DNA of 64,000 bases from Parvimonas sp. oral taxon 393 str. F0440 (GCA_000223315.2 AFUS01000005.1:310001-374000); one strand, 5' to 3'. Positions 41,287 through 52,345 are shown, counted from the first letter of the stretch. Notes: generated from the letters alone by a model not told the origin. A program made the numbers and translations.

Positions 41287-42621
41287 CTAAAAAGTACTAA
41301 TCTTTTTAACAGTTTTTAAAAGTAAGATAAATCCTGTTATAGCAGAAATAAAATCAACTATCGGATAACTAATCCATGCTCCTAAAACTCCAAATCTTCC
41401 TACCATAATTATAACTATCGGAATATATAAAAGTGTTTCTCTATAAATTGATAAGAAAAAATTATATTTTTCCTTACCGACTGATTGGAAAAAGTATATA
41501 CAAATGTAATAAAAACTTAAAATTGGAAAAACTAAAATTACATATTTAAAACTATCTGTTGCCATTTGTAAAAGTCTTTCGTCTTTTAAAAATAGACCTA
41601 TAATAAATTTAACATTATAATTCATAAATATCCATATAAGAGTGGATAATGAAAATACAAAAATAAATCCTGTTTTTAAAATTTTCTTGATTTTAACAAA
41701 ATTTTTTGCACCATAGTTGAACGAAATAAGTGGTTGAATTGAACTGCTTACTCCTATCATAGCAACAAACATAAACATAGAAACTTTTGTTATTACTCCT
41801 ACTAGAATAATCGCATCATTACCGCCAACCGGTAAAAGCAAATGATTAAGGACACTTATTAATATAGCATCTGAAAATTCTATTATAAATGAAGAAAAAC
41901 CTATTGCTAAAATATTAAATGAAATTTTCGAGTCAAGTCTTGGAATTAAGCTGAAATTATTTTCTTTCTGTAATTTTTTTACAAAAACAAATGAAAATAA
42001 AAAAGATATAAATTGGCTCGAAATAGTGGCAATCGCAGCTCCTTCTACAGCCATATTCAAATTTTTAATTAAAATATAATCTACAACTATATTTATTAAA
42101 GCTCCAATACTTGAAGCAATTAGCATAACTTTCATATTTCCGTAAGCTATGTTCATATAACCGAAAACCGTTGTAAATGCTAAAAAAATACTGCCACATA
42201 TAACAATTCTTAGATATTTGATGGAATACATCAGAATATTATTTCTAGCTCCTAAAAACACGCAAATATTCTCAACAAAAAGAATTGATATTATTGTAAC
42301 TGCAAATATAATAAGTAAAGTTAGTCCATTTACAGCTGTGGTATATTTTGTTATATCTTTATTTCTTTTTTCTCCAAGTCTTCTGGAAATTAAATTTGAA
42401 ACTCCTATACCAAGACAAACAGAAATTGCAATAACAAGTCTTTGGAGCGGAAAAACTACACTTAAAGCCCCGATTGAATCAGCTCCGACATATCTACCAA
42501 CGAAAAATGTATCAACCATATTATATAATTCCGCAATAAGAATACTCAAAATTCCCGGTATTGCAAAATGTAATATCGCCTTAACTATATTATTTTCGTA
42601 GTAAATACTTTTCGTGTCCAT
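41287..42621 (-). CDS. MATE-family efflux transporter
   Basis: 444 residues, 12 helices, intact. Typical MATE features are IPGILSILIAELYNMVDTFFVG-type N-terminus (residues 19-40) and GIGVSNLISRRLGEK after helix 2. Na+ or H+ coupled export of cationic compounds is the family role; substrate unknown. Confidence 0.9.
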   Translation of the reverse strand: MDTKSIYYENNIVKAILHFAIPGILSILIAELYNMVDTFFVGRYVGADSIGALSVVFPLQRLVIAISVCLGIGVSNLISRRLGEKRNKDITKYTTAVNGLTLLIIFAVTIISILFVENICVFLGARNNILMYSIKYLRIVICGSIFLAFTTVFGYMNIAYGNMKVMLIASSIGALINIVVDYILIKNLNMAVEGAAIATISSQFISFLFSFVFVKKLQKENNFSLIPRLDSKISFNILAIGFSSFIIEFSDAILISVLNHLLLPVGGNDAIILVGVITKVSMFMFVAMIGVSSSIQPLISFNYGAKNFVKIKKILKTGFIFVFSLSTLIWIFMNYNVKFIIGLFLKDERLLQMATDSFKYVILVFPILSFYYICIYFFQSVGKEKYNFFLSIYRETLLYIPIVIIMVGRFGVLGAWISYPIVDFISAITGFILLLKTVKKISTF

Positions 42622-42635
42622 TTTTATAAACCTCT

Positions 42636-43652
42636 TTAATCCTCATAACCATTTGGATTATTTACTTGCCATCTCCAACTGTCTTCACACATTTCTCTTA
42701 TTCCATATTTAGCTTCCCAACCAAGTTCTTCCTTTGCCTTAGTAGAATCAGCATAACATTCTGCAATATCTCCGCTTCTTCTTGGAGTAACTACATATTT
42801 TATCTTTTTACCTGTAACTTCTTCAAAATTTTTAATCATATCAAGAACACTATAACCTTCGCCTGTTCCAAGATTATAAATTCTAACAGCCTTACTATCT
42901 TCAAACTTTTTAATTGCCTTTATATGACCTAATGCTAAATCTAAAACATGAATATAATCCCTTACACCTGTTCCATCTTTTGTTTCATAGTCATCTCCAA
43001 AGACTCTAACATAATCCAATTTACCAACTGCTACTTGAGTTATATATGGAACTAAATTATTTGGAATTCCATTCGGATTTTCTCCTATTCTACCACTCTT
43101 ATGAGCTCCAATCGGATTAAAATATCTAAGAAGAATAACATTCCATTCATTATCAGAAATATATAAATCTGTAAAAATTTCTTCTAAAAATAATTTTGTT
43201 CTTCCATAAGGATTAGTTACAGAAAGTGAAAAATCTTCTTTTATAGGAACTGATTTTGGCTTCCCATAAACTGTTGCAGAAGAACTAAAAATTATATTTT
43301 TTACATTAAATTCTCTCATAACTTCTATAAGTTTTATACTTCCATTAATATTATTATCATAATATTCTATAGGTTTTTCAACAGATTCTCCAACAGCCTT
43401 AAGTCCTGCAAAATGAATTACTCCATAAATATCATTTTCCGAAAAAATCTTTCTAAGTATTTCTTTATCTCTAATATCGCCTTTGTAAAATTTGAATTTT
43501 TTACCACTAAGCTCTTCTATTATCTTTAAAACTTTTTCACTGGAATTGTAAAAATTATCAATTATTACAACTTCATATCCTTCATTTAAAAGTTCTATAC
43601 AAGTATGAGAGCCAATATATCCAGCCCCTCCGGTAACTAAAATTTGTTTCAT
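42636..43652 (-). CDS. galE: UDP-glucose 4-epimerase GalE
   Basis: 338 residues. NAD site GGAGYIGSH, catalytic SSSATVYG with Ser and YGRTK (Tyr/Lys), and YFNPIGAH. It interconverts UDP-Glc and UDP-Gal, supplying surface glycans. GGAGATAA precedes ATG 43652, ten bases after ribF. Confidence 0.96.
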   Translation of the reverse strand: MKQILVTGGAGYIGSHTCIELLNEGYEVVIIDNFYNSSEKVLKIIEELSGKKFKFYKGDIRDKEILRKIFSENDIYGVIHFAGLKAVGESVEKPIEYYDNNINGSIKLIEVMREFNVKNIIFSSSATVYGKPKSVPIKEDFSLSVTNPYGRTKLFLEEIFTDLYISDNEWNVILLRYFNPIGAHKSGRIGENPNGIPNNLVPYITQVAVGKLDYVRVFGDDYETKDGTGVRDYIHVLDLALGHIKAIKKFEDSKAVRIYNLGTGEGYSVLDMIKNFEEVTGKKIKYVVTPRRSGDIAECYADSTKAKEELGWEAKYGIREMCEDSWRWQVNNPNGYED

Positions 43653-43661
43653 ATTTATCTC

Positions 43662-44587
43662 CTATTTTATATTCTTAATTAATTCTCTACATCTAATTTC
43701 ATCTTTTTTTAATTGTTCTATGAGTTCCTCAACAGAATTAAATTTTATATTATCCCTAAGTCTTTCCAAAAAACAAAGTTCAATATTTTTCCCATAAATA
43801 TCTCCATCAAAATCAAATATATGAGATTCTATCGTGCATTTTTTATTATCAAAAGTCGGATTATATCCAACACTTGAAAAACTAAAATATTCCTTTTTAT
43901 CTACTATAGTTTTAGTAAAATATACTCCCTCTTTTACCATAACATAATTAAAAGAAATCTCCAAATTTGCTGTAGGATAGCCAAGATTTCTACCTCTTTG
44001 AAAACCGTGAGTTACTTTTCCCTTTATTGAATAATTATCTCCCAACAAATCATTTGCCAATTTAATTTTTCCTGATTTTATGTATTCAATTATTTTTGTA
44101 CTGCTGATTTCAATATCACCATAGTTTAATTTATCAACAATGGTACAAGATAAACTTTTTTCTTTCATATATGATTTTATAAAATCCGTATTTCCTTCAC
44201 GATTTTTTGAAAATCTGTAATCTTTTCCAACCACAATATGCTTTATATTTAGATTAATAGTTAAAAAATCTAAAAATTCTGTTGGAGAAAGATTTTTAAT
44301 TTTTTCAGAAAATTCAATACTAAATACATAATCTATTTTAAAACTCTCAAGTTTTTTAATTTATCCTCAAAGGACATTATCCTACTTGCATTTTGATGAA
44401 AAATCAAATCTTTTGTATGATTTTCAAAAAGAAAAACTGCACTCTTATAACCTTTATTTAATTTTACATTATTTAATTCCGAAATCAATTTTTGATGTCC
44501 TCTATGAAAGCCATCAAAATTTCCTAGAGCTACAACAATGTCATCAAATTTAAAATCACTTTCCAAATTTAATTTAAAATGCTCCAT
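43662..44587 (-). CDS. ribF: Bifunctional riboflavin kinase/FMN adenylyltransferase RibF, one frameshift
   Basis: The adenylyltransferase half has ALGNFDGFHRGHQ. The frame breaks in a six-A run (plus T 44352-44357); one extra A gives KKLESFKIDYVFSIEF and VVGKDYRFS, then the riboflavin kinase half GKVTHGFQRGRNLGYPTAN. 308 residues. It makes FMN and FAD in the cytoplasm. Confidence 0.95.
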
Positions 44588-44620
44588 AAAAACCTCTTAT
44601 TTAATCCATATTTTACAATA

Positions 44621-44649
44621 ATTATACACCAAAAAGTACTTAATTTCAA
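44621..44649 (-). promoter_or_regulatory. Promoter for ribF-galE and following genes
   Basis: TTGAAA, 17 bases, TATAAT on the minus strand, about 30 bases from ATG 44587. Confidence 0.75.
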
Positions 44650-44702
44650 TTTTAGAAATAGTAAGCCCTTTAAGTCTATAAAAAATCTTATTTTTACCAC
44701 AT

Positions 44703-44730
44703 AAAAAAACACGTTCGTTCTGAACGCGTT
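44703..44730 (-). terminator. Terminator after mrp
   Basis: A 9-bp stem AACGCGTTC/GAACGTGTT (one G-U) with a 5-base loop is followed by seven T on the minus strand. It is notably GC-rich for this genome. Confidence 0.88.
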
Positions 44731-44734
44731 CTCT

Positions 44735-45571
44735 CTATAATTTTTCTATTACATCTAGTATATCTGTTAAGCAATCAGTGTCTATTTTTTCGGCTTCACC
44801 TTCATCAACCATTTCAGGTATTTTTTTATCAAGAGGAATCTTTGCAACATTAGTAAGTCCGAATTTTCTTGAAATATAAGGTAAATCACTTTCACCAAAT
44901 ATATTTACTTCTTCATTACAGCAAGGGCATTTAAAATAACTCATATTTTCAACTATTCCAATAATTGGAATATTCATCATTCTTGCCATTTTAACCGCTT
45001 TTTCTACAATCATAGAAACCAAATCCTGAGGAGATGTCACAATTATAATTCCATCTACAGGTAATGATTGGAAAACTGTTAGTGGAACATCCCCCGTTCC
45101 AGGTGGCATATCAACAAACATATAATCTACATTTTCCCAAACTACATCTGTCCAAAATTGTTTTATTACTCCACCTATAACAGGTCCTCTCCAAATGACA
45201 GGATCTGTTTCTTTTTCAAGCAATAAATTTATACTCATTATTTTTATTCCATTTTCAGTTCTACAAGGAATAATTCCTCTTTCATCAATTTTAGCTTTAC
45301 TATCAATTCCAAAAGATTTAGGTATTGAAGGTCCTGTAACATCAGCATCTAAAATTGCAACTTCCTTACCTCTTTTCATCATTCCGGTAGCAAGCATGGA
45401 AGTTATTAAAGATTTTCCAACTCCACCTTTACCACTAATAACACCAATTACTTTTCTTATATCGCTAAATTGATTTTGATCAACCAACAAACTTTCAAAC
45501 TCTTCTGACACTCCACAACTTGATGCACTAGCACAACCGGAGCATCCTCCTGAACTACAACTATCGCTCAT
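44735..45571 (-). CDS. mrp: Mrp/NBP35-family iron-sulfur carrier ATPase
   Basis: 278 residues. A Cys-rich N-terminus (CSSGGCSGC) precedes the deviant Walker A GKGGVGKS; Walker B region is DMPPGTGD, and CPCC near residue 225 is the cluster-bridging pair. It carries and delivers Fe-S clusters. AGGAGG of this gene overlaps the stop of the ABC gene upstream. Confidence 0.92.
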   Translation of the reverse strand: MSDSCSSGGCSGCASASSCGVSEEFESLLVDQNQFSDIRKVIGVISGKGGVGKSLITSMLATGMMKRGKEVAILDADVTGPSIPKSFGIDSKAKIDERGIIPCRTENGIKIMSINLLLEKETDPVIWRGPVIGGVIKQFWTDVVWENVDYMFVDMPPGTGDVPLTVFQSLPVDGIIIVTSPQDLVSMIVEKAVKMARMMNIPIIGIVENMSYFKCPCCNEEVNIFGESDLPYISRKFGLTNVAKIPLDKKIPEMVDEGEAEKIDTDCLTDILDVIEKL

Positions 45572-45580
45572 AATAACCTC

Positions 45581-47324
45581 CTATATTTTCAATTCTTCAG
45601 AAATATACATTTTATAGTAAATTCCTTTTTATCTAATAATTCTAAATGTGTTCCCTGTTCTAAAATATTTCCTTTTTCTATTAAAACTATTTTATCACAA
45701 TGCTTTATCGTTGATAATCTATGTGCAACTATTATAGATGTCTTTCCCTCTAAAATATCTTTCATTTTATTTTGAATAATTTTTTCAGTTTCAGTATCTA
45801 TTGAAGAAGTTGCCTCATCTAAAATTAATAATTTTGGATTTTTTATCAATGCTCTTGCAAAAGAAATTAATTGTTTTTGTCCATTTGAAATATTATAGCC
45901 CGTTTCGCCAATTACAGTATCAATCCCATCCGGTAACTTGGAAATAAACTCATCTATACCCAATAAATTACAAACCTCAAAGATTTCCTCATCTGTTGCA
46001 TTTGCATTTCCAAATTTTATATTTTCCTTTATAGAAATTGAGAAAAGTTGAGGTTGTTGTAAAACATATCCCAAATTATTATAAAGACAAGTCTTATCAA
46101 TATTTTTATAATTTATACCATCGAGATAAATATCTCCGGAAGTTGGATTATAAAATTTACAAATCAAATTGACTATTGTTGATTTTCCACTTCCCGTACT
46201 GCCAATAAAGGCAACACTTTCTCCTTTTTTAATTTCAAAATTAAAATCTTTTAAAATTAATTTATCATCATCAAAATAGTGAAAACTTACATTTTCAAAC
46301 TTTATATTTCCATTAAAATTAAAATCAATTTCTTTTTTCTCAAGAATTTCATCTTCTTCATATAAAATTTGAAAAACTCTTTCAGCTGATGCCTGTGCAG
46401 ATTTTAAATCTGTAAAAATTTGTGCAAGCATTTTAAAAGGTTCAAATATTTGAAAACTATAAGTTAAAAAGCTCAAAAAAGCTCCGTAAGTCATAACATT
46501 TTTCATAACTGAAATTGATGAAAAATTAAAAGCAAAACCTACGCCAATACTTGCTATAAACATTACTGCAGGAACATAAATAGCAGATATCAAAATGGAT
46601 TTTAAATTATTTTTCTATATTTTTCGTTATAATGCATAAATTCTATTTTCTTTTTATCTTCAATTCCGAGAGCTTTTATAGTCTTTATATAACTTAAAGA
46701 CTCTGTGTAACTTCTTATCATTTTAGAGTTATAATCCCTTACTTTTCTTTGAAATTTCAAAATATTTTTTTGAAAAAGTAAAGTTACTAAATATATTACA
46801 GGCAACATTAAAAATAACATCAAAGTCAAAGTATAACTTAAGTAAAGCATAACAAAAATTGAAATTAACAATACAATTATACTATAACTTGCATCTATAA
46901 CTCCCCAACTAAAAACTTCACTTAGTTTTTGAACGTCGGAAGTCAATCTGGAAATTAACTCTCCGGTTTCATATTTCTTTATATTTGTTATAGAAAATTT
47001 TTCAATCTTTTCAAAAACTGATTTTCTAATCTCCTTTGAAACTTGATATTCAAGTTTTCCTCCAAAAACATAGAAACTATAAATTGAAAAAGTCGATAAA
47101 ATTACAAGGCAAAAAAAGCTAATTCCTGCAACAATAAATCCCTTTAAATTTTGCTTTGTTATAAAATCATCAGTTAGCAATTTTATTGATAAAGGAACTA
47201 CTGCTTGTAAAACTCCCGAAATTATAACTACAAACATCAGCATATAAAGTTTTTTATATTCAATTTTATAAAATTTTATTAAATCTCTAAAAACATTTAT
47301 ATTTACAGTTTTCTTTTTATTCAT
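45581..47324 (-). CDS. ABC exporter half-transporter (consensus-site partner), two frameshifts
   Basis: 581 residues after two corrections. An extra A at plus T 46610-46614 joins YRKNNLKSILISAIYVPAV across the membrane domain; an extra A at plus T 45626-45630 gives LLDKKGIYYKMYISEE, the usual exporter C-terminus, ending at TAG 45581-45583. ATPase: Walker A GSTGSGKST, signature ISNGQ, Walker B LILDEATSS, H-loop AHRLST. It overlaps the partner gene by 8 bases. Confidence 0.85.
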
Positions 47325-49107
47325 TATTTACATCATATTCCTTACTTTGAATTTCATTTATTTTACTATATATTCCATTTTTCTTTATTAGCTCAATATG
47401 TGTACCACTTTCAACTATCTTTCCTGCATCCATAACAATTATATTATCACAATTAGTAATAGTTGAAATCCTGTGAGAGATAAAAATAGAAGTAAATTTT
47501 TTATCCATTGACTTAAGTGCATTATTTATCTTTAAATCCGTATTCATATCGACAGCACTTAAACTGTCATCTAAAATCAATACTTCAAAAGGCTTTAACA
47601 AACTTCTGGCAATGGAAATTCTCTGCTTTTGTCCACCTGAAAGATTTACACCGTTGTCAATTACTATAGTTTCATATTTAGATGAAAAATTCAAAATCTC
47701 ATTATGTATAGATGAAATTTTAGTAGCATTATAAATAGAATTTTCATCAATATCATTATTTACAATTTTTATATTATCCAAAATTGACATATTAAAAAGT
47801 TCACTATCCTGCATAATTGCAGAGATTTTTTCTCTAATATATCTTTTATTTATCTCTTTTATATTTATTCCGTCGATTAAAATTTCTCCACTCGTAGCTT
47901 CAAAAAATCCAAGTAAAAGATAAACTATCATACTTTTACCACTTCCGGTAGAGCCGATAACTCCAAGACTTTCTCCTGCATTTACAACGAAACTTATATT
48001 ATCCAAAATAATATTATCATTAACTTTTAAGCTAACATTTTTAAATTCAATCTTTTCAGAAAAAGATACATCTCTTATGCCATAATCATAATCCTCTTCA
48101 GGCAAATCCAAGACTTCATAAATTCTAGAAATAGAAACACTCGCTTTAGCCATATCGCTAAGCAATTGTCCCATCTGTCTAATTGGCCAAATAATCATAT
48201 TTATATAGATAACAAAGGCAATTAAATCTCCGAAATTCATCTTACCTGTAATAGTTTCATATCCTCCAACTACCAAAATTACTGCAAGTTGTAGGAAAGT
48301 TAAAAAGTCATTCACTGCTCTAAATCTAGCAAAAGTTTTCATAAAATTATTTTGAGTTATATTAAATTCTTCGTTTTTTTCTCTAAAGCGATTTAAAATA
48401 TAATCTTCTCTATTAAATGCTTTTATAACCCTTATATTAAATAAAACTTCTTTTATAAAAACCATCAGTTTACTTTCTGCTTCATCTGTTTTTTTGAAAA
48501 TTTCACCGATTTTTTTATAAAAAACATAAGATAAAACAGAAATGACAAGACAAAGACTTATACTTATCATTGCAAGTTTAAAATTAATCAAAGACATAAC
48601 GATAATTACCAGAATAATTGTCGCAATAGATCCAAAAGCATTGACAAGTTGAGCTGCAAAAAGTTTTCTTACAGTTTCAATATCTGAAGAACTCCTTTGA
48701 ATTAAATCTCCTGTAGAATACTCTTTCAAACATCTTATATCTATATTTAAAAATTTATTATACATTTTTTCTTTTAAATTAAAAATTAAATTTTCACAGG
48801 CAACATTAGAATAATAATTCCTCAAAAATATAAAAATACAACTGATTCCTGTTAAAATAACTATTACAAAAGCTAATATGTATATATTTCCTCTAAGAAA
48901 ATCTCTACCGCCTATAAGATTAACGGCCTTTCTTAAAATATCGTATTTGTACTCCTTATTTCCAATTATTGAATCTACAGTAATCATAATTACAATAGGT
49001 GTCATTCCGGAAAAAATTTGTATAAAAATTGTTGAAATCATAGAAAGAAAATAAGTCAATCTATTATTTTTCAAAATCTTCCAAAAAAGTTTAATTTCTT
49101 TCAACAT
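47317..49107 (-). CDS. ABC exporter half-transporter (degenerate-site partner)
   Basis: 596 residues, intact. A six-helix membrane domain precedes an ATPase with Walker A GSTGSGKS, signature LSGGQKQR, Walker B LILDDSLSA (Asp for catalytic Glu) and SHR at the H-loop. It therefore forms a heterodimer with the next gene, as in the pair at 1975-5535, though the two pairs are clearly different. GAGGTGAT precedes ATG 49107. Confidence 0.9.
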   Translation of the reverse strand: MLKEIKLFWKILKNNRLTYFLSMISTIFIQIFSGMTPIVIMITVDSIIGNKEYKYDILRKAVNLIGGRDFLRGNIYILAFVIVILTGISCIFIFLRNYYSNVACENLIFNLKEKMYNKFLNIDIRCLKEYSTGDLIQRSSSDIETVRKLFAAQLVNAFGSIATIILVIIVMSLINFKLAMISISLCLVISVLSYVFYKKIGEIFKKTDEAESKLMVFIKEVLFNIRVIKAFNREDYILNRFREKNEEFNITQNNFMKTFARFRAVNDFLTFLQLAVILVVGGYETITGKMNFGDLIAFVIYINMIIWPIRQMGQLLSDMAKASVSISRIYEVLDLPEEDYDYGIRDVSFSEKIEFKNVSLKVNDNIILDNISFVVNAGESLGVIGSTGSGKSMIVYLLLGFFEATSGEILIDGINIKEINKRYIREKISAIMQDSELFNMSILDNIKIVNNDIDENSIYNATKISSIHNEILNFSSKYETIVIDNGVNLSGGQKQRISIARSLLKPFEVLILDDSLSAVDMNTDLKINNALKSMDKKFTSIFISHRISTITNCDNIIVMDAGKIVESGTHIELIKKNGIYSKINEIQSKEYDVNNE

Positions 49108-49166
49108 ATCACCTCAAAACATACTTACTTATATTTTAATCTAAATTAGAAAAAAGGCAAATTTAT

Positions 49167-49195
49167 TTGGATTTCTAAAGTTTTTTTGTTATAAT
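49167..49195 (+). promoter_or_regulatory. Promoter for the choloylglycine hydrolase-family gene
   Basis: TTGGAT, 17 bases, TATAAT, with TGT before the -10 (extended). About 12 bases from the expected start to the SD. Confidence 0.8.
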
Positions 49196-49213
49196 ACTTT
49201 AAGAGGTGATTTT

Positions 49214-50100
49214 ATGTGCACAACTTTTTCTATTTTTAGAAATGGAGAAACACTACTTGGAAGAACTATGGATTTAAGAGCCTATCACAGATATGAATTT
49301 AAGTTCTTTCCTAAAAATTTTAACTATGAAGAAGATGTTTTTGGAAACAAATTATATACTAAATACAAAATTATGGGTGCAACTTTTAGAGATTATGACC
49401 ATTTAATTGACGGAATAAACGAAAAAGGTCTTTTAGGCTGTACCAACTCCTTTAGAAATGCAATAAATTTCAAAAGCGAGCCTATGAATTCAAAATTAAA
49501 TTTAACATCTACAAAACTTTTAAATGTATTTTTAACAAATTGTGAAACCCTTGAAGATATAAAAAATCTGGCTCCAAAATTATATATTGTAGAAAAATCT
49601 CTTATTGATGAAAATAACTACTCAAGACATTATCATTATATGTTTACAGACAAAAATAATAAGAGCTTAATTGTAGAAATTGAAAATGGAAATTTAAAAG
49701 TTTACGAAAATGAATACAATATAATGACAAACAGTCCAAGTTTTACAAAGCATATCAGAAATTTAAAAAAATATTTAGAAAAAAGAGAATTAAAGGGAAA
49801 TATTTTCACTCCTACAAAAAGATTTATAAGAGCATACATAGAGTTGGAAAATTTAAAAGATAAAAATTTTTCGAAAAGTAACGAAAATATTCTATTTAGT
49901 TCTTTAAAAAAATTTACAATTAATAAAACAGACTTGGAAAATCTTCCAGAAGATTCACAAAATATAACCCTTTACTATTCCGTATCAAATGCAAAACTTT
50001 AAATATTATTTCAAATATACAAATTTAGAAAATATAAATCTTTTTTCATTTTGACGACTTCAAAGAGGAAAATAGTAAAACAACAGTTCAATTTATTTAA
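49214..50100 (+). CDS. Choloylglycine hydrolase/penicillin V acylase-family enzyme, C-terminus apparently frameshifted
   Basis: Ntn-hydrolase with Cys2 (MCTTF), Arg17 and Asp20 (GRTMDL) and MTNSPSF later. The open frame ends at 50002 (262 residues), short for the family (about 320). Removing one base near 49992-50003 gives KYYFKYTNLENINLF, and removing one T from 50040-50046 gives FDDFKEENSKTTVQF to TAA 50098-50100, 294 residues. These would be extra bases, unlike all other shifts here, so real decay is also possible. It hydrolyses amide bonds; bile salts, penicillin V or signalling amides are all family options. SD GAGGTGAT. Confidence 0.75.
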
Positions 50101-50102
50101 TG

Positions 50103-50135
50103 AAAAAATGACTTTACAAAATGTAAAGTCATTTT
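50103..50135. terminator. Bidirectional terminator between the CGH-family and DUF4230 genes
   Basis: A 13-bp stem AAAATGACTTTAC/GTAAAGTCATTTT with a 5-base loop; on the minus strand the T tract continues to six T. Confidence 0.82.
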
Positions 50136-50151
50136 AAATTTATTTAAAATT

Positions 50152-50766
50152 TTATTCAAATACTATTTTATAATTTTCTTTTATTTCCTTTGTAGTATTT
50201 AGGAGATCTGTAATAACTTTCTTTGCAACCTCATTTGACTGTTCAAAAACTCCGCTTTCTCTTGCATTAGCTTCTGCATTTTCCTTACCATTTTGAGTAA
50301 ACTCTGCATAGTCACCAACTTTAACTGGATTAAAAATAGAATTTTTTTCATCATAAACTTTTATGGATTTCATATCCAACTCATTTGATAATATTTTGGA
50401 TTCAGGCAAAGTAACTTTTATAGTTTTATTAGCATTATCAACCTCAACCTTAGTTTCAGACAAATCTATTCCAATTTTCAAAACACCTGTATAAGTTACT
50501 ATAAAACTGGATTTTGTAAATGGTAACTTAATATTAAATAATGTATTCCAATCTTCTCTACTAGCTAATTCTTTGTACTTATACTGAATAGTAGCTAATT
50601 CTTTCAATTCTTTAACCTGTACTCCTATAGTTTCATTAGTTATTTTAGCTTTCCCATTATCTGTTCTGAACCAAAAATAAGTTCATCCTCCAACTATTAT
50701 AATCAATAGTAAAACCATTGGCATAGAAACAGCTTTTTTTGAAAAATTCTTCAAAGTATTTTTCAT
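50152..50766 (-). CDS. DUF4230 membrane-anchored protein with an in-frame TGA
   Basis: From ATG 50766 (SD GGAGG) the frame is 204 codons and uninterrupted except for one TGA at 50685-50683, codon 28, at the outer end of the signal-anchor helix (MVLLLIIIVGG*TYFWF). The soluble part is a DUF4230 domain: ELATIQYKYKE, GIDLSETKVEVD, TIKVTLPESKIL. Either TGG/GGA to TGA by mutation or a read error. Without the anchor, the frame from about 50607 would be cytoplasmic. Function of DUF4230 is unknown. Confidence 0.75.
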
Positions 50767-50846
50767 TTTAATAATCCTCCTAAATAAATATAATAACGTA
50801 ACCATTATATATATATAGGATGTCAAGTATTTTTTATTCCATAATT

Positions 50847-50875
50847 AAAAAAGCGAATAAATTATACTTTATTCG
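50847..50875 (-). terminator. Terminator after whiA, with its stop codon in the loop
   Basis: A 9-bp stem GCGAATAAA/TTTATTCGC with a 6-base loop is followed by six T on the minus strand. Confidence 0.9.
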
Positions 50876-51781
50876 CCATATCAATTATTTTTTTGAATCT
50901 ATGATTTACTCCCGATTTGCTGATTTTTAAAATCTCTGCCAATTCCTTTAATGAATAGGTTGGATTTTTTAATCTCAATTCGCAAAGTTCAAGTAAATTT
51001 TTATCTATATTTTTTTACCATATCTCTTATAAAGTTTGTTTATTGCATCAATTTGAGCAAAAGCGGTATTTAAAGTTTTATCCAGATTTGCAGTTTCACA
51101 ATTTGTAAGTCTATTGGTATTATTCTTTATTTCCTTTATCATCTTCGTTTCTTCAAACTTAAACAAACTATTTACAGTTTCAACAAGTGAAAGAAAATCT
51201 GAAATCATCTCGCTGTCTTTTATATATACGATATATTGACCTTTTTTTCAAGACTTTTTGCCTTTATTCCAAATACCCTCAAATATTTTATAACAAGTTT
51301 AGCCAATTCTTCAGAATTCAAAGTGAATTCCAAATGGTAACTTTTGTCCGGATTGGCTATTGAACCCGCTCCCAAAAAAATTCCACATAAAAAGTTTTTA
51401 ATAAAATTTTTACTTTTTGTTGAATCTTCATATAAATCATCTTTTGGAAAAAGACTATCCAAATCAGAGAAAAAAGTATCTCCTAAAAATCTTCTCGAAA
51501 TTTCTTCATCTTCTATTACAATTTTATATACATTATTCTTTCTTAAATTTGAAATCTTGGAAACTATGATTTTCCCATCATAAGAATATAAAAATTTAAA
51601 AGTTTAAAATTCTTCTTATAATTGAATTATTTGTAGTTTCAAAACGAATTATAAAAGCAAAATTACTGAAAACTATTGTTCCATTAGTTCTTATGAAAGC
51701 AGAAAGCTCAGAAATAGCAGACTCCCTTTCTACTATTTCTCTTCTTGAAAGTTCATTTTTTAAATCAGTTGAAAAAGCCAT
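50862..51781 (-). CDS. whiA: DNA-binding protein WhiA, three or four frameshifts
   Basis: Pieces of one WhiA: MAFSTDLKNELSRREI at the start; LCGIFLGAGSIANPDKSYHLEF in the LAGLIDADG-like domain; and a C-terminal helix-turn-helix SLKELAEILKISKSGVNHRF. Runs at 51010-51016 and 51242-51248 are each one A short. Near 51595-51608 two short A runs (or one extra T) must change to give RRILKLLKFLYSYDGK. Corrected length about 307. WhiA acts in division and chromosome functions of Firmicutes. Its ATG overlaps the nudix stop (TAATG). Confidence 0.88.
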
Positions 51782-52193
51782 TATCTTCTCTTTCTCTTTT
51801 CATAAAAATAATTTGCACTCTTTAACATATTTCTTTCAGCATCATGCTTTACTAATTTCATAGCCTTATCATACGGTAAAAATATTGCTTCTACAAAGCC
51901 TTCCTCTCTCTGTGGAATTAAATTCAAATCTTCAGGCTCCATATAAAAATAATGAACTGTTTTTTCACCTTTTCACCGTCATTATGTTGATAATCATATT
52001 TTACAAATCCTAAATACTTTATAATTCTGGCTTTTATTCCGGATTCTTCTTGAACTTCTCTAATAGCGGCAATCTCTTTAGTTTCATTATTTTCAAGTCT
52101 TCCTTTCGGTAAAACCCATTCATTGCTAAATTTCTTTAACAACAGAAATTCACCATTATGAATTACAACTCCACCGGCACTAACTTCTAGCAT
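51781..52193 (-). CDS. Nudix hydrolase, one frameshift
   Basis: A canonical Nudix box spans residues 30-52: G-x5-E-x7-REVQEESGI. The frame breaks in a six-A run (plus T 51960-51965); one extra A gives VKKTVHYFYMEPEDLNLIPQREEGF and an end that overlaps whiA as TAATG; 137 residues. It hydrolyses a nucleoside diphosphate derivative; substrate not predictable. Confidence 0.87.
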
Positions 52194-52229
52194 AATCCCT
52201 CCTATTGTCTTTTCACTTATCTTCCTAAT

Positions 52230-52258
52230 ATTATAACACGAATTTAATGTACATTCAA
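52230..52258 (-). promoter_or_regulatory. Promoter for nudix-whiA
   Basis: TTGAAT, 17 bases, TATAAT on the minus strand with TGT before the -10. Confidence 0.78.
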
Positions 52259-52345
52259 TTTATATAGTCAAAGTAATTAATTCAAGTTAAATTATATTTT
52301 ATTCCCGAAAAATATAAACAATTATGCAATAGAACTGTATTATAT

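Noticed and set aside
50683-50685. Selenocysteine or recoded UGA in the DUF4230 protein
   Set aside because: No SECIS-like hairpin follows, other genes use TGA as a stop, and the site is a membrane helix end.
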